Source: Lytechinus variegatus
Lineage: Eukaryota; Echinodermata; Echinoidea; Temnopleuroida; Toxopneustidae
Reading direction: 5' to 3'
Length of the DNA stretch: 64,000 nt
Assembly (NCBI RefSeq): GCF_018143015.1
Contig: NC_054758.1
Location: forward strand, 13,372,001-13,436,000
The notes under the pieces were generated by a model, which made no database searches, had not been told where the DNA came from, and was given only the letters and a program-made list of their open reading frames with translations. Shown here piece after piece: positions 37,446 through 48,976 of the stretch. Each line of letters opens with the position of its first letter. Position 1 is the first letter of the stretch. Position numbers and translations under genes: made by a program.

Positions 37446-37812
37446 CTCGCGAAACTAGAGTTAGACTCGAAGCTCCGTCACTCAGCCCAAGTCCAATGAA
37501 TCCTGGATGCAATCACCTCCAAAGTTCAATCAAGCGAACCGCCAAGAAAAATTCAATCCTGAAGTTGCAAACTGAATCTTTTAGGTCCACAAATCGGCAC
37601 AGCTAACTTAGTCTTAGTTCTACGGCAACAATTCCTGAGGCTGAAGTCTGAAGACAGTAAAAAAACTGAAATCAGCGTCTGTATAATCCAATAAAAGTAT
37701 GAATCCTTTGTGTAGATATCCGGTATAGGTAGCTAGACAAATGTCGAAATATCTGCCACCTAGGCCTAGTGTCCAATTCTAGTTGCCAGTGCCGAAAGAA
37801 AAATTTTTAAAA

Positions 37813-38113
37813 AATTTTGTAAGCACGCTTTACACATGCACCGTCATCTCTCTTCATTGAAAGCCAAAACGAAAATGAAGCATTCCCCGCACTTTTATCC
37901 GCGCATAGCTCAACCGCGGCAAATGTCTGGCATTGTGCCCAAATTCTTTGGCGCGGGCGCCAAAAAGCGCTGCCCCGCCCTTTACGGGTCGGGTCACGAG
38001 CCCTTTCTCGGGCAACCACGCCCCCTTTCAAAATCAAAACAAACTAAAATGTGTATTTTGCTAGCCCGCTAATAAATCATTTTAAATCGTCAAGCCGTCT
38101 TTAAAATCCATTA
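37813..38113 (-). repeat. Ngaro split repeat A1
   Basis: Identical to A2 over 301 bp. It is the outer right end and, on the minus strand, the 5' end where transcription should start. It is GC-richer than its surroundings (GGCGCGGGCGCC). Confidence 0.95.
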
Positions 38114-39642
38114 ATAATGTTTGTGATCTTCAAAGCGATATGCCTATGTAACTAAATTTAGATAACTGCTAGCAAGAAGCGCGAACAGAATTTTTAAATA
38201 TATAAGCTCTGACCTGATCTAAAGGGGACATTTTAAGAACTTTTTGCAGTTAGCCATGAAGACGATGCGTGTTTTAACCAATGGCGGAGGAACGTATGTT
38301 TTTTTTTTTTTTTTTTTTGGGGGGGGGCAAAGCAAAAAAAAGGGGCCAATAGGGGCAATTTGGTGCAAACGGATATTTTCACCATTAGATTATCATCTGT
38401 GTAAGAGGTTGTGTGTTTTGTAGTAACTAAATTGAGCACAATTTTTTAAGTGATCACTAAAGTTATATATTTACGTTTCATTTCTGCGAGCGTATAGAGA
38501 GCAAGCGGTTTGGGGGAAAAGTCAAATCTGAAGATGTAAAATTCACCTTTTTGGTCAATTACTGGTAAAAGGGCATCCTTGTGAGATGTTGCGAGCGAAT
38601 CACGTGCTCAAACTTTTGGAAATTTCATGTGGGCCTAGAATGATGATATTGATATAGATATTATTTACCCAGGGAAGCCACTTCAGTTCTGAAAACTATT
38701 CTCCCAGCTATTATTATTTTTTTTTACAAGAATGCTTAGAATGTCCAGTTTTTAGGTTGGAAAATCGGAAAAATTTGGCTCACGTTTCTCGCTCGCAACA
38801 AGTATTGTTTATTGAGGAACTCATTCTATTCCTGGTTACAAAAAAAGAAGTATGAAATGTCCAGTTTTCAGGTTGGAATATCACAAATTTTAAGCTTGCT
38901 GTTCGCGCTCTCATTATTTAGTTCGTGAGATATATATTCTATTCATGAGTCACTAAATGCAGTCCTTAAAAGATTACTTTCTGAAGCCTGTTGCATAAAA
39001 CTTTTTACCTGAGAAAACTCTGGTAAAAACTGAAAACTAAGGTTAGTCTGATTTCCGCCATTGACTTTAGCACAGGGCAAAACTCCAGTAAAAACAACCT
39101 GAGTTTTCTCAGGTAAAAAGTTTCATGCAACGGGCCCCAGGTCAGTATATAAACAAATTACAGCTCGCCCTCGCATTAATTCTTTAGAAAGATACACATC
39201 TTTTTTTCACGATTACAAAAAATGCTCCGAATGCTCAGTTCGCGTCTTGTTACATGAAATGTCTACTAGTTTGAGCTTGCGATTTGCGCTTTCAACATCT
39301 CACAAGGATCATTATTAGTATTATTTTTATTTTTATTACCAGCAGAAGCTGTTATTAAAAATGACATCCCCTCCAATACAAATCCTATTATCTAGAGGTT
39401 GCTCGCACGCTTCCAACACACTTGATCCCCTGCATCTTTAATTAAACCATTTGCTTAGGCAGCAATTGCTCAGATAAAATCGAAATTAGCCTATGCTTGA
39501 TCAGGGCGCCTATATTCTTAATGAAATACATGCTTTGGCCCCAACACACGCATGTATCATCGATCGTTATTACTATCATTGCATAATATCGTGTAATCTT
39601 GTAATGACAACATCGTTTTTGTTACCAAAATGAATTATTTTC
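38114..39642. repeat. R4 repeats, right side
   Basis: 38280-38660 matches the left R4 directly (GATATTTTCACC, GATGTTGCGAGCG). 38780-38960 and 39160-39300 match it in inverse. A MITE sits at 38986-39135. Confidence 0.6.
38986..39135. mobile_element. MITE with GTTGCATAAAAC ends
   Basis: 150 bp. Left GCCTGTTGCATAAAACTTTT and right AAAAGTTTCATGCAACGGGC are inverted repeats running about 45 bases inward (TTTTTACCTGAGAAAACTC). Confidence 0.85.
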
Positions 39643-39938
39643 ATTTTCGGAAATACGAACCTTATTTAATTTTCGGATTAACGAACCTTATTTCGTTTTC
39701 GGATTAACGATCCTTCGGAATTACGAACCTTATTTTGTTTTCGGATTAACGAACCTTCGGAATTACGAACCTTATTTCGTTTTCGGATTAACGAACCTTC
39801 GGAATTATGAACCTTATTTCGTTTTCGGATTGACGAACCTTCGGAATTACGAACCTTCGGAATTCCGAACCTTCGGAAATACGAACCTTCGGAATAACCG
39901 AACCTTCGGAATTACGAAGCTTCGGAATTACGAATGTA
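39643..39938 (-). repeat. TTCGTTAATCCGAA array, right arm
   Basis: Inverted version of the 27115 array: CGGATTAACGAACCTT and TTCGGAATTACGAACC units. The terminus CGAAGCTTCGGAATTACGAA complements the left end. Confidence 0.9.
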
Positions 39939-41200
39939 TGCGACTGTGAACACACTGTGAAACACACTACAGGTCACTATATATTTTGCAGCTGATCGAG
40001 GATGTATTCATTTGTTGTGCGATTATTTGGCTCAAAATTGATTTCACATTGTGTTCCAAAGCAAACCGTGAATCACACTGTAAACTTACTGTGAATACAC
40101 TGTAACACACTACGGGTCACTGTGTTTTTGCAGCAGATCGAGGATGTAGTCTATAATTGTGCAATGTGTTGACTCAAGTTGATATCATGTTGTGTTTCAA
40201 AGTGTTGTTACTGTGACCCAAACTGTGAAACTCGATGTGCAGGCCTTCCGTATGTGCATTATATTGAAGCTGTTGTCATTTCTTTGTAGTCATTCCCTGG
40301 TTCTAATCGTTTTCACATTATGTTCCAGACTTTGAACGCACTGTGAGACACATTGGGTGATTTCAAGTACGGTGTTGAAATCTGGTGTTGGTGTTAACAC
40401 CAACACCAGCCACAACACCGTACTTGAAATCAGGCTGGTGTTGGGATTGACCTCGGAAAATATGACGTACTTCCGGCAGTTCGTGTGGAATGACGTCTGC
40501 TGAACCCAGCACTGAGGCTGGTGTTGACGATCTACATGCAATTTCCACATTCTCCAACACCATGATTTCAAGTTCGGTATTCCTGATGGTGTTGGCAATC
40601 TCAAGCTCGTGAACCGGCGGCAAACACGATGAACAATCCCCGTAAAATTAGCTTTTCAGTCAAGAAAAGCACATATTATTTGAGCTTTATATATTTTGAT
40701 GAAGAATACTGTTCACTCATTCGAATTCTTGAATTAAAGCATTGGTATTCTGTACGATGAGAATTCAATGCATTTCTCTCCGATTTCATTATCGGCGTCA
40801 ATACTTCTCGCGTGAAATGGAGATGACTTAGTATAGCAGCGCAGAGGCATTACGTCATGTGCTATTGACAATGCAATCAGTATCGTTCCTCTGAACCCAG
40901 CTAGGTGTTGGAGCTCGGTTCAGCGGCATTTTTACGCTCTAAACTTCAACACCAACACTGAACACAGTACCTGAAATCACCCAGTCTGTTTTGGAGCAGA
41001 TCGGGGATACAAGCTTTTTTGGTGCAATTTTTTGACTCACTAATCGAAAACAATAAAAAAAATCCAAACATTGACCATAATTGTGGGACACATTGCGCGA
41101 CTCTGTGTTTTCTCCCCGTAAATCAAGGCTTGTAGGCATGTGCATGTTTTGTTTTATTTTTGTGTGCAATTCTTCGCTCAAATCGATAGTGTGTTAGTGT
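39939..41200. repeat. CACTGTG minisatellite, right part
   Basis: Units of about 130-150 bases: CACTGTGAAACACACTAC, GGTCACTGTGTTTTTGCAGC, AGATCGAGGATGTAGTC, TTGTGCAAT, TTGACTCAAGTTGAT. Interrupted by a MITE at 40354-40983, then resuming with TTTTGGAGCAGATCGGGG. The last unit runs to about 41200 and overlaps the stop codon of the receptor gene. Confidence 0.7.
40354..40983. mobile_element. MITE with TGGGTGATTTCAAGTAC ends
   Basis: Left end TGGGTGATTTCAAGTACGG, right end GTACCTGAAATCACCCA. Just inside the left end the terminal sequence is mirrored: 40358-40432 is a near-perfect palindrome centred at GTTAAC. It interrupts the minisatellite cleanly. Confidence 0.8.
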
Positions 41201-41318
41201 CAGTCTTCAAGCATCTCAGGGTAAGGATCTTCATGAAACTGTCCTTGAAGGCTTCGTCTGCCAGAGCGTAACAGATCGGATTGATCATACTATTCATGTA
41301 GCCCCAGAATATCACTAC
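41178..41318 (-). CDS. Muscarinic-like receptor, exon 3 (TM7 and tail)
   Basis: The acceptor TTATTACAG|GTAGTGATA opens the exon in phase 0 after exon 2. It encodes TM7 with the class A NPxxY region as NPICY (VVIFWGYMNS, MINPICYALADEAF), then a short tail, KDSFMKILTLRCLKT, ending DTNTLSI-stop. Muscarinic receptors have YVNSTINPVCYAL here, so the match is strong. Tyr 7.43 is kept; Tyr 7.39 is replaced by Ile. The final residues and stop fall in sequence similar to the adjoining minisatellite. An intron of 6.6 kb separates it from exon 2. Confidence 0.85.
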   Translation of the reverse strand, partial: VVIFWGYMNSMINPICYALADEAFKDSFMKILTLRCLKTDTNTLSI

Positions 41319-41471
41319 CTGTAATAAAAAAAAATGTATACATTAATTTTAGAAAAAAAATAGTGAACAGAATGTCAGCGACACACATACTTATCAAAGA
41401 TAGTATACTCCCCCCCCCATGTTACAGTCACATGAACGAAACTATTCAACCTAGTCTGCAATCGCATACTC

Positions 41472-41472
<1 letters not shown>

Positions 41473-41514
<42 letters not shown>

Positions 41515-41565
41515 TATATATATACATATATATACATGCATACATATATATATATTATATACCAC
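41473..41565. repeat. TA-rich microsatellite
   Basis: TA repeat with ATACA interruptions in intron 2 of the receptor gene. Confidence 0.9.
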
Positions 41566-41644
41566 TCGAATGGGTTTCAGTGGGATGGAACGCACGATCA
41601 GCCAGTGCTGTTTATCTTACGGGTCCATATTTGAAACTTCAATC

Positions 41645-41835
41645 AATAACAGGTCTAGAGTTTAGACGAGACGCCATGCAGAGACTCTGTCTGTGTAAGC
41701 CAGCTACAGTTCATAGTGAATAGTCTCACTACTTCAGATTCTGCATTATGCATTATGCGAAATTGCGAAAAAAAACAAGGGTCTGTGCCTGCAGACTAGA
41801 TACCACCGTCCGATTAGATATAGTTTTAATCGATG
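41645..41835 (-). repeat. Dispersed repeat R2, copy 2
   Basis: Reverse-orientation relative of 15548-15780; the overall match is patchy. Confidence 0.6.
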
Positions 41836-41989
41836 CAGAGTGACATTAGGGACGGTTCACAACACTACACATACGCTTTCTGGAACGTAAATAATATATT
41901 GTCAAAAGCCCTCATGACAAAGCAGCCTTTGTAAAAAAAATCGGTAATTCAAGACAGCAGTGTCGTCCTGGCCTATGGGCAAATGACAT

Positions 41990-42115
41990 AATTTTGCAAG
42001 TTTTCATTATCTCCAAATCTTAGGACGATCTGCCCCGGTTCCCATATTATTCGACAATAACCTCTAAGCTGTTTATTGTGATTTGACGGGCATTTTTAAT
42101 AGGTTCTCACTGTTC
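41990..42115 (-). repeat. Dispersed repeat R3, copy 2
   Basis: Reverse complement shares AATGCCCGTCAAATCACAAT and GATCGTCCTAAGATTT with 11480-11620. Confidence 0.6.
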
Positions 42116-42269
42116 CAGAAAGCGTCTTCACGAAAAGCGTTTGAGAAAACTCTTTAATGTAGAGATGCTATCAACTGGTCAACCTGTGGGCCCAATCCTG
42201 TGTTATAAAATTTGGAATACGTGTTCGTTAGAATTTTAAAAGATACCAACGGCAATCAAATTAATTCAC

Positions 42270-42425
42270 CTCTCCTTCTTATTCTTCTTCTTCTTCTTCT
42301 TCTCCTTCTCCTCCTCCTTTTTCGATGTTGCCTTTTTTCTCTTCTTCTTCTTTTTCTTCTTCCTCTTGTTGTTGTTATTATTATTACTACTATTATTCCT
42401 CTTCTTCTTGTTTTATTTCTACCTT
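42270..42425. repeat. CTT/CTC-rich tract
   Basis: Imperfect TTCTTCTTC and CTCCTCC repeats in receptor intron 2; non-coding. Confidence 0.85.
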
Positions 42426-43408
42426 TCCAGTTTTACCTTTTTTGTTTCACACATTATAAGCCAACTTTATCAATATGGGCTATATAGAAACATTTTAAAG
42501 GAAAATGGCATACGTTAACCTTCATCAAATAAGAATTATGAGACCAAGTTTGCTTTTATATAATGATTGAATAAGAAGAGGGAGTAATTTTCTCTCCTTC
42601 TCAGCTTCTTACAAATAAACTTTTCACAAATGGGAACCGTTATATAATTCAAAGAGCTTATCAATAGACAGAATTCGCCTTTTGTCAAGGAAAATCAATA
42701 TGCAAGAATATATACAATTTCATATGATATTGAAAATAAAATTTATAAACATCAAATAACCATTATACCGAAGAAATTGGTATCACGGGCCAATACCACG
42801 TGTGACATTTAAAAAAAAAATATGTCACCTAGATAGTACAGGTTTTACTGAATATCAAACCACTTTTTGTAAAGGACGGAAACTGAAATGGGAGAGTCAA
42901 TCCACTTTACAATATATGCAATTATTCGATTGAAAAGCTTGACCTTTCATATAGGGCAGTCGTTATGTTTTTATCAGCCATTGAAATATCTAAAACGCTA
43001 TTTTGAATGTGCCAAGAAAATCAATGAAAATATATTCAGATATACTTTCTTATCAAACAATATTTCTATTTTCGATCTTATTTTCCGATGCCATGCTGAT
43101 TTTCAATGATATTCGTCTAGAAATCGAATTCCGCATTTTTTCCGGCAGTTCTTTTTATTTTTTCTTAAAGAAGCCACCTATGATACTAACAAATGTTCCG
43201 AGACTTGATAAAACAGATTTTTCACCCCTCTAAATCGATATCAGTACGGTTGATACGGTTTTATTAAATTCATACGGAGAAAAGGGGTTTTATGTCCTCT
43301 TTTATAGATAAAATGACCTTCCGCGATCGCATTGAAATACCAGTCACTCTGCAATACTTGCCAAGAGCGCTACCAAGAGTAAGATTCAAATTCAAACGAA
43401 TGCGATTA

Positions 43409-44013
43409 TTTAAAGGACAATGCCACACCAACAAAACCTTCAACAAACATTTCAATTAAAAAAAGAGAAAAATCCAACAAGCATAACATTGAAAGATTCA
43501 TCAATATTAGATGTAAAAAAAGAAAGTAATGACATTTTAAAGAAAGTTATGACATTTTAAAGTTTCGCTTAATTTCACAAAAAAGTTATATGCACATCCT
43601 GGTCGGTAAGCAAGTGAGAAGACTGATGACATCATCCACTCACTATTTTTTTTTGATACATGAAATGTGAAATATTATAATTCTTTCCTCATTAACATGA
43701 TAAAGTGAAGCAATAATTGATTTCTCCCTGAACATGTTGAAATGGCATTGTTTAATACCAAATGGTTCAGTCAGGTTGGTCTATTGTCAAATCTGTAAAC
43801 ATTTAAAAAAGAAATAGTGAATGAGGGACATCATCGTCTATCTCGTTTGCTTATCATCATGTTGTGCTTCTCACTTTTTTTGTGAAAAATGAGCGAAATT
43901 TTAAAATATCATAACTTTCTTATTTTACGTCCGATTTTGATGAAATTTTCTGCTAGTTTGAATTGTTTCTATTGATTTAAATCAATATTTTTGCTGGGTG
44001 AACTTAATCTTTA
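43409..44013. mobile_element. MITE with GGTCAAGTCCACCT-type ends, copy 2
   Basis: Diverged relative of 26166-26740: TTTAAAGGACAATGCCACACC at the left, and at the right TATTTTACGTCCGATTTTGA, GATGAAATTTTCTGC and a TGAACTTAATCTTTA end. In receptor intron 2. Confidence 0.65.
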
Positions 44014-44159
44014 TCTTTCTATGTCATGCCTAATACTCAATTTTCTACTCCCTCTATACATCCGTATTCATGATACCCTAACATAATATTCGATCAAATC
44101 TGTTTAACCAAGAGGGTCACAAAATTTGTGCGTGCATAATGTAGTCCTATACATTACTT

Positions 44160-44290
44160 TCTATCAAGGGCGCCGGAAGCGGGGGGGGGGGGGGCAGGGG
44201 GCACAAGTGCCCCCAAAATAAAATTTTGGGGGGCAAAACGAGATTTTGCCCCCCCCCCATGTGCCCCCCTGAAAGTAGAAAAAAAATTAT
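44160..44290. repeat. G-run/C-run segment
   Basis: GGCGCCGGAAGCGGGG, then poly-G and poly-C blocks that can pair (CACAAGTGCCCCC / GGGGGGCACATGGGGG). Probably the end of a MITE like 21988-22140. Confidence 0.5.
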
Positions 44291-46589
44291 TATATAAGGA
44301 AAAAGCAAACGAATGCGCTTTTCTGCCAAAAAATTGTCATTTCCATCGTCAAAAATGAAAAAAATTTGCCCTTGACGGAGCAAATACATTATCATAGTAA
44401 GCCTCGCGTCTTTCGACGAAAAGCTCCTCTGTGAAACATACATTTCATAAGCCCCTTTTCCAACTTATTAAAGTGTGATAACGTTTAACCTTTTAATGAA
44501 TACATTTCAGACTAAAAGCGAATGGCAAATTGATAGTGGTCCACCAATGATTAGGTTTATAACTCTATGGTGCTGGCTGTGTCGTCTAACAAACGCGCGG
44601 TCGCCCAGAAACGCTCAGACCGGACCCGATATCACTAAAGCGCGTGAACACTAGTTACTCGAGCAACATTAATGGAATCTATGTCATAGCTGTCAAGCCC
44701 AGAAACCATAACATCTCGAGAAACTTGTTTCAATTATTTCATTTTCAACTAAATATAAGTTTAGTACAGCGCTAACAAGTCAGTGCCCTAAAGAAAATAC
44801 CAAGGTCATTTCAACTCAATATAGACACGTTATCAGAAAATTACACGCAGAATAATCATGTGTAGAGGACTATAATTTATAATTTTTGAAAATGGTGAAT
44901 CTCACTCGAGAGCAACTTGAGATAAAGTTTAGACATGAAAATAATAAAATCATCTGTGAAAGTGTCTTCTTGACCGGACTCATATTATCCGAGATATGAA
45001 TAAAAATGTATATAAAGAATATAAAAGAAAAAAATAAGCGTTACAGTACTGCTCTACTTAAAAAAAAATCTTAAGATATTTTCACAGCCCCGTATTTTCC
45101 TCTAGTCTTTTTCATTGGCATGATTGGAAGGCGTTTTGTCTGATACTATTTCAGCTTATAGGATATAGCACTTATATATTTTAGATTCCAAAACTTCTTC
45201 CCATTTCCTGTTACTAATCAGATCGAGATGGCAGCTATGTTCTCTGGTTCATGCCAGCTTTTGTTATTCATGGACGTTTGCACAAATAAAAAAAACAATC
45301 CGGGAGTGGGTGGGGCTGCAAGACCTAAATTTTCGAAGAAACTTAAGAGCGAGGGGGTTTGTGATGGGGGAGCTTAAAAAAATTCTAGAATATAATTGAA
45401 AGATTTCGTGCACACTTTTGGTGAATTTTGTGAATTTTGCCCTCTCGATCGGCGGCCCCCGGCTGCGTACGGTCATGTTTGTCATCTTAAAGTCTTTAAA
45501 AGGCCTATATTACATTGGTTTGAAACAATTCGTTTGCAATAAGGCTCGTAATTCGCTGGAACTGCGACCCTGATCATGAAGAAACACCAGTCTGGGTCAG
45601 AAGGGAGGAAACAGAAGGAGCAAAAAGAATTCCAAGACTGTTTAATTCTCAAGAAATTTATTTTGAATGCTCTGGCTATGCAACTTTTATACTCCATCTT
45701 TACACAAAGTCCTTACCGTGGGTCCCACAGCCTCTCCTGCTCGATCGCTTCGGTATCTCACACTGTCAAAAATATTGTGCCCCCTTCGGGATTTAAAAAA
45801 AAAACTGAAAGTGTTCCGGCGCGCCTGCTTTCTATGTTTAGTGTTTGCGATTCTCGGCAACATTCAAATCATGCATTTGCAATAAGTGGTCATTTTACAG
45901 CAATGACAATTTTTATGTGCATTAAAGAGCCACCCCGAATGTTTATGTTTATTTTTTGTCAGAATAAAAAAAAACATATTTCTTTTCATCTTTATCATTA
46001 ATTTTAGCCCCTTTAATATGCATCGCCTTCATCTATAAAATTATGTTATTTTTTCTTGTTACGTTTTCCCACATTCGTCGTGTTGATGTACATTGTTTTC
46101 AATTGCTATTTCCTATTCCCCCCGGTTATAATTTGTATTTCAAATATTTGCAAGAATATAATCAGGTCAATCTAAATGCGCTAATTCATTGTTTTGAAAT
46201 AATTGATCGCAATTCGCTATATTTCATGTGAATCAGGTTGGTCAAGACAGCTAGGATCGTTCTCAGTAAAAAGCTTTTTTCCGGAAGTTGTAAAATCCGT
46301 TTAATGGTCACGGTTTTGGTTTAGTTTAAAGTTGTAACACAACATCTGTGTTGAACTTGTAATTTTCCATAAAATGGCATGCGCATGACTAAGAGAGGGA
46401 CTAACTATTTTGCGCAAATGCAAAGTTTTTTGGGTCATAAGTAACTTGAGATTGCATAGCCAATCTCAAACTATCAATTAATGGTATGCCATCAACCCTA
46501 CATATCAGAAAATGTATTTGATAGTCAGTAGTCAGTTCATATCTACTTCAGATCGAGTTAATACTCGTCTTCAGCTGGAGTGCACTCTA
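44291..46589. other. Receptor intron 2, nothing recognised
   Basis: No domain-bearing frame. Bases 46546-46574 on the minus strand hold a weak hammerhead-like remnant (see findings). Confidence 0.5.
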
Positions 46590-47536
46590 CAGGGCGTATC
46601 AAAAAAAAGTTTACACTTTGAAAAAGCCCTGGGAATTAAAAAATATACATGTGGGTAATTTTTTAATTTTAAAGTTTTGACAGAATGTTACACTTGAGTG
46701 AAGACTGTCCATTTTTGTATAGCTCGCAGAAATCTGTTTGGGCATAAATGCTTGTTTTCACCATGTGTCAAGCGGAACGGGCGAAATCAAACTTACCCTG
46801 CGAAATATTTTTCATACATTTCCCTGGCACTTTCAGTTAATTTAGATAAAACGGATACATTCAAGCATTTTGTAACAATTTTGCTACCCAAATTGATATT
46901 TCAACACTTAGTAAGCACAACCTTTACCCTTTTTGTGCCAGCTGGATCTGAGGACATAACATTCATCTTAACAAAGGTTTACATTAGACATCTCCAACAT
47001 TTTTTCACTAATTTTTTGTCATTTAAAGTAGGTTTACATTTCTTTTTTCTTATAATACTTGTTTCTCTACACTTTTCCCAAGCTTGACATTAATTAACAA
47101 AATGAAAATCAAGCCTAAGCCATTTCATGTAGATCACAGCTCAGTGTAAAGCAAATATCGTCTTGATGGCCTCGGTTTGTGGGGGAGTGGGGTGGGGCGC
47201 AAAGCACTCTTCGAAGTGTTTTGGGCAAGGAAACAAGTTTAAAAAAGTAAAATATATCTTCTAATCAATTTTACTAGCTAAATTCCACGTGTTCTTTATG
47301 ATTAAGGTCTACTTTTATTCGCATAACTATTTCAAAGTTCTGCTCAAATTATTTTTCACTAACTTTTCAAAAGTAAGTGGTGCTCACTCAAGCGGAAATA
47401 TTTTACGCTAGTTATATCATCATATGCTTAAATGGGTCTGTACCAATATTAAAATGTGGAAAAATCTTCAGGATATTACAAATGTATAATTTTACAGGAT
47501 TTTTTTCAAAGTGTAAACTTTTTTTGATACGCACTA
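46590..47536. mobile_element. Non-autonomous Tc1/mariner-like element
   Basis: 947 bp between TA dinucleotides (46588-46589 and 47537-47538). The inverted ends are about 33 bp: CAGGGCGTATCAAAAAAAAG, then TTTACACTTTGAAAAA; the right end is TTTTTTGATACGCACTA. TA duplication and these ends fit the IS630-Tc1/mariner superfamily. Interior frames (46698-47087) have no DDE motif, so it is taken as non-autonomous. In receptor intron 2. Confidence 0.75.
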
Positions 47537-47940
47537 TATATTTCGGTGCAGCGCGACAAAACTCGCCGTTCTCCCACGTTAGGAATTCTTCTACACGGCC
47601 TTCATATTGTACATGTGTTATAAATCATGCGCCGCACCCCTAGAAATTACGTTGGTGTACTTAACTGTAAATTATGAAATATTGCTCTTTTTTCTTCATT
47701 GTTATTATTTTTTTGGATTGATAACCATACCATGGTTAAAAAATCGTTCCCAGTACACTGATTTATGAATATGATTGATTCTCCTAAAGACGACAAGAAC
47801 ACGCTTGTCGAGGTGGTCCTTTTCTGGACCAACACCTTCCCCCAGAAAGATACATGGTGTACCGTGAACTTCCCACTACAATCTGTGATTGTATTATGCA
47901 AGTTTAAAAACGAATTGTCAATGGGCTGACGTATAATTAC

Positions 47941-48056
47941 CGAATAGACGATACTCGGCACGCACGTGGGGCAAAATGGTGACGTCACTGTGACGATTAC
48001 GGCCGGGAACCATGCTATCCACATAGCAGTAACGATAAAGGCCAAGGTACGAACGC
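47941..48056 (-). CDS. Muscarinic-like receptor, exon 2 (TM6)
   Basis: A 116-bp exon bounded by acceptor CTTCATACGCAG|GC and donor TATTCG|GTAATT. Phase 1 in and phase 0 out match exons 1 and 3. It encodes TM6 and the third extracellular loop: GVRTLAFIVTAMWIAWFP, then FCPTCVPSIVYS. Muscarinic receptors read ARTLSAILLAFIITWTPY and FCDSCIP in the same register. Trp 6.48 and Pro 6.50 are kept; Tyr 6.51 and Asn 6.52, which contact acetylcholine, are Ala and Val. Confidence 0.85.
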
Positions 48057-48325
48057 CTGCGTATGAAGAAAAACAATAGAATTGCATGTATATCAAATAG
48101 CTTCAGCTAAATCAAAACGATGACGTAACAATAAGCTGTTTTCTATAGTTATGCTTTATTTTTATTTTATTTATGTTTCACTTGCATTTCAGCTTTTTTC
48201 ATATTTATAATACCATATCCCCATGGAGCACGACACCCACTACTCAGACTTGGTCGGAAATTGGTCCATATGGTTCTTAGACGTAGTGTATGAATATAAA
48301 CCCGTTATTATTGTTTGGAGCCAAG

Positions 48326-48503
48326 GGCCCGTTTCATAAAGCTCTTCGTAAGTTAAAAGCGACTTTAAGAACGACTGGTGATCCTTTCTTACGCGCTAAA
48401 CCATCATCAATGAACATTTGTATGCATACCATTTACCACAAGAAAAGATTACCAGTTGTTCTTAAAGTCGCCCTTAACTTATGATGAGCTTTATGAAACA
48501 CTA
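48326..48503. mobile_element. MITE with GTTTCATAAAGC ends, copy 2
   Basis: 178 bp with arms of about 60 bases: GGGCCCGTTTCATAAAGC and GCTTTATGAAACACTAACC, and inner CGACTTTAAGAACGACTGGT matched by ACCAGTTGTTCTTAAAGTCG. In receptor intron 1. Confidence 0.85.
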
Positions 48504-48976
48504 ACCAGGCCGATTTTCGGGTATTCATTTAACTATACATCATGAACCGATTAATCCAAGGGGCCTATTGCAGAAGGAGCTACGATCAAACGCAACTAAA
48601 AAAAACCCTACGTGCCGGTATGTACATACATGTATAGAGTATAGTTAATGAATGATTTCCAAACTTAGCAACAACAACGGGTGATTAAAATGGGATTTCC
48701 TAATAATCAATTGGTCAATTTTATTTTTCACTCAGGTAATACTATCATATAGGATTCTTTCTTGTTATGATTTGGACATTGAGCATTCTTTGTGCTGAAT
48801 AACCGACACATAATTTTATTCATAATTAGGTCTATTGTCAGATAAATATTATTCACAATATCTGTAACCAACTTTAAAATTTCAGCTACCAATAATTATT
48901 TAAGCCTGCAATAAGATTGTATTTTCATACAGAATATGAATAACTAATGACTACTTTGAATAGATTTGTGACAAAC

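Larger units (their letters stand above)
28603..38113 (-). mobile_element. Ngaro-type (DIRS order) retroelement with split direct repeats
   Basis: Read on the minus strand the order is A1 (37813-38113), coding body, B1 (31067-31639), A2 (30769-31069), spacer, B2 (28603-29173). The two A copies are identical over 301 bp and the two B copies differ by only two single-base indels in about 570, so the insertion is young. The parts are gag-like, reverse transcriptase with RNase H, tyrosine recombinase and an SGNH hydrolase, the set known from Ngaro elements. There is no integrase and no target duplication, as expected when a tyrosine recombinase inserts a circle. The coding body carries roughly three or four breaks, so this copy is treated as a fossil despite its youth. 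Confidence 0.85.
27115..39938. mobile_element. Fold-back element, split by the Ngaro insertion
   Basis: The left terminus TACACTTCGTAATTCCGAAG and the right terminus CTTCGGAATTACGAATGTA are inverted repeats with TA at the edges. The left arm is the TTCGTTAATCCGAA array (27115-27575) plus an R4 repeat (27576-28602). The right arm has inverted R4 (about 38780-39300) and an inverted array (39643-39938). Minisatellite units flank both ends in the same orientation. Taking out 28603-38113 leaves about 3.3 kb. No transposase seen. Confidence 0.65.

Noticed and set aside
41220-41340. Receptor exon 3 ending earlier, or a different acceptor
   Set aside because: Only the TTATTACAG acceptor at 41319-41320 gives phase 0 and an ungapped match to muscarinic TM7.
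46698-47087. A hydrophobic protein gene
   Set aside because: Lies wholly within a TA-flanked inverted-repeat element and has no transposase motif; composition artefact.
47647-48096. A separate small membrane protein
   Set aside because: It is receptor exon 2 read through into both introns; the splice sites at 48056 and 47941 explain it.
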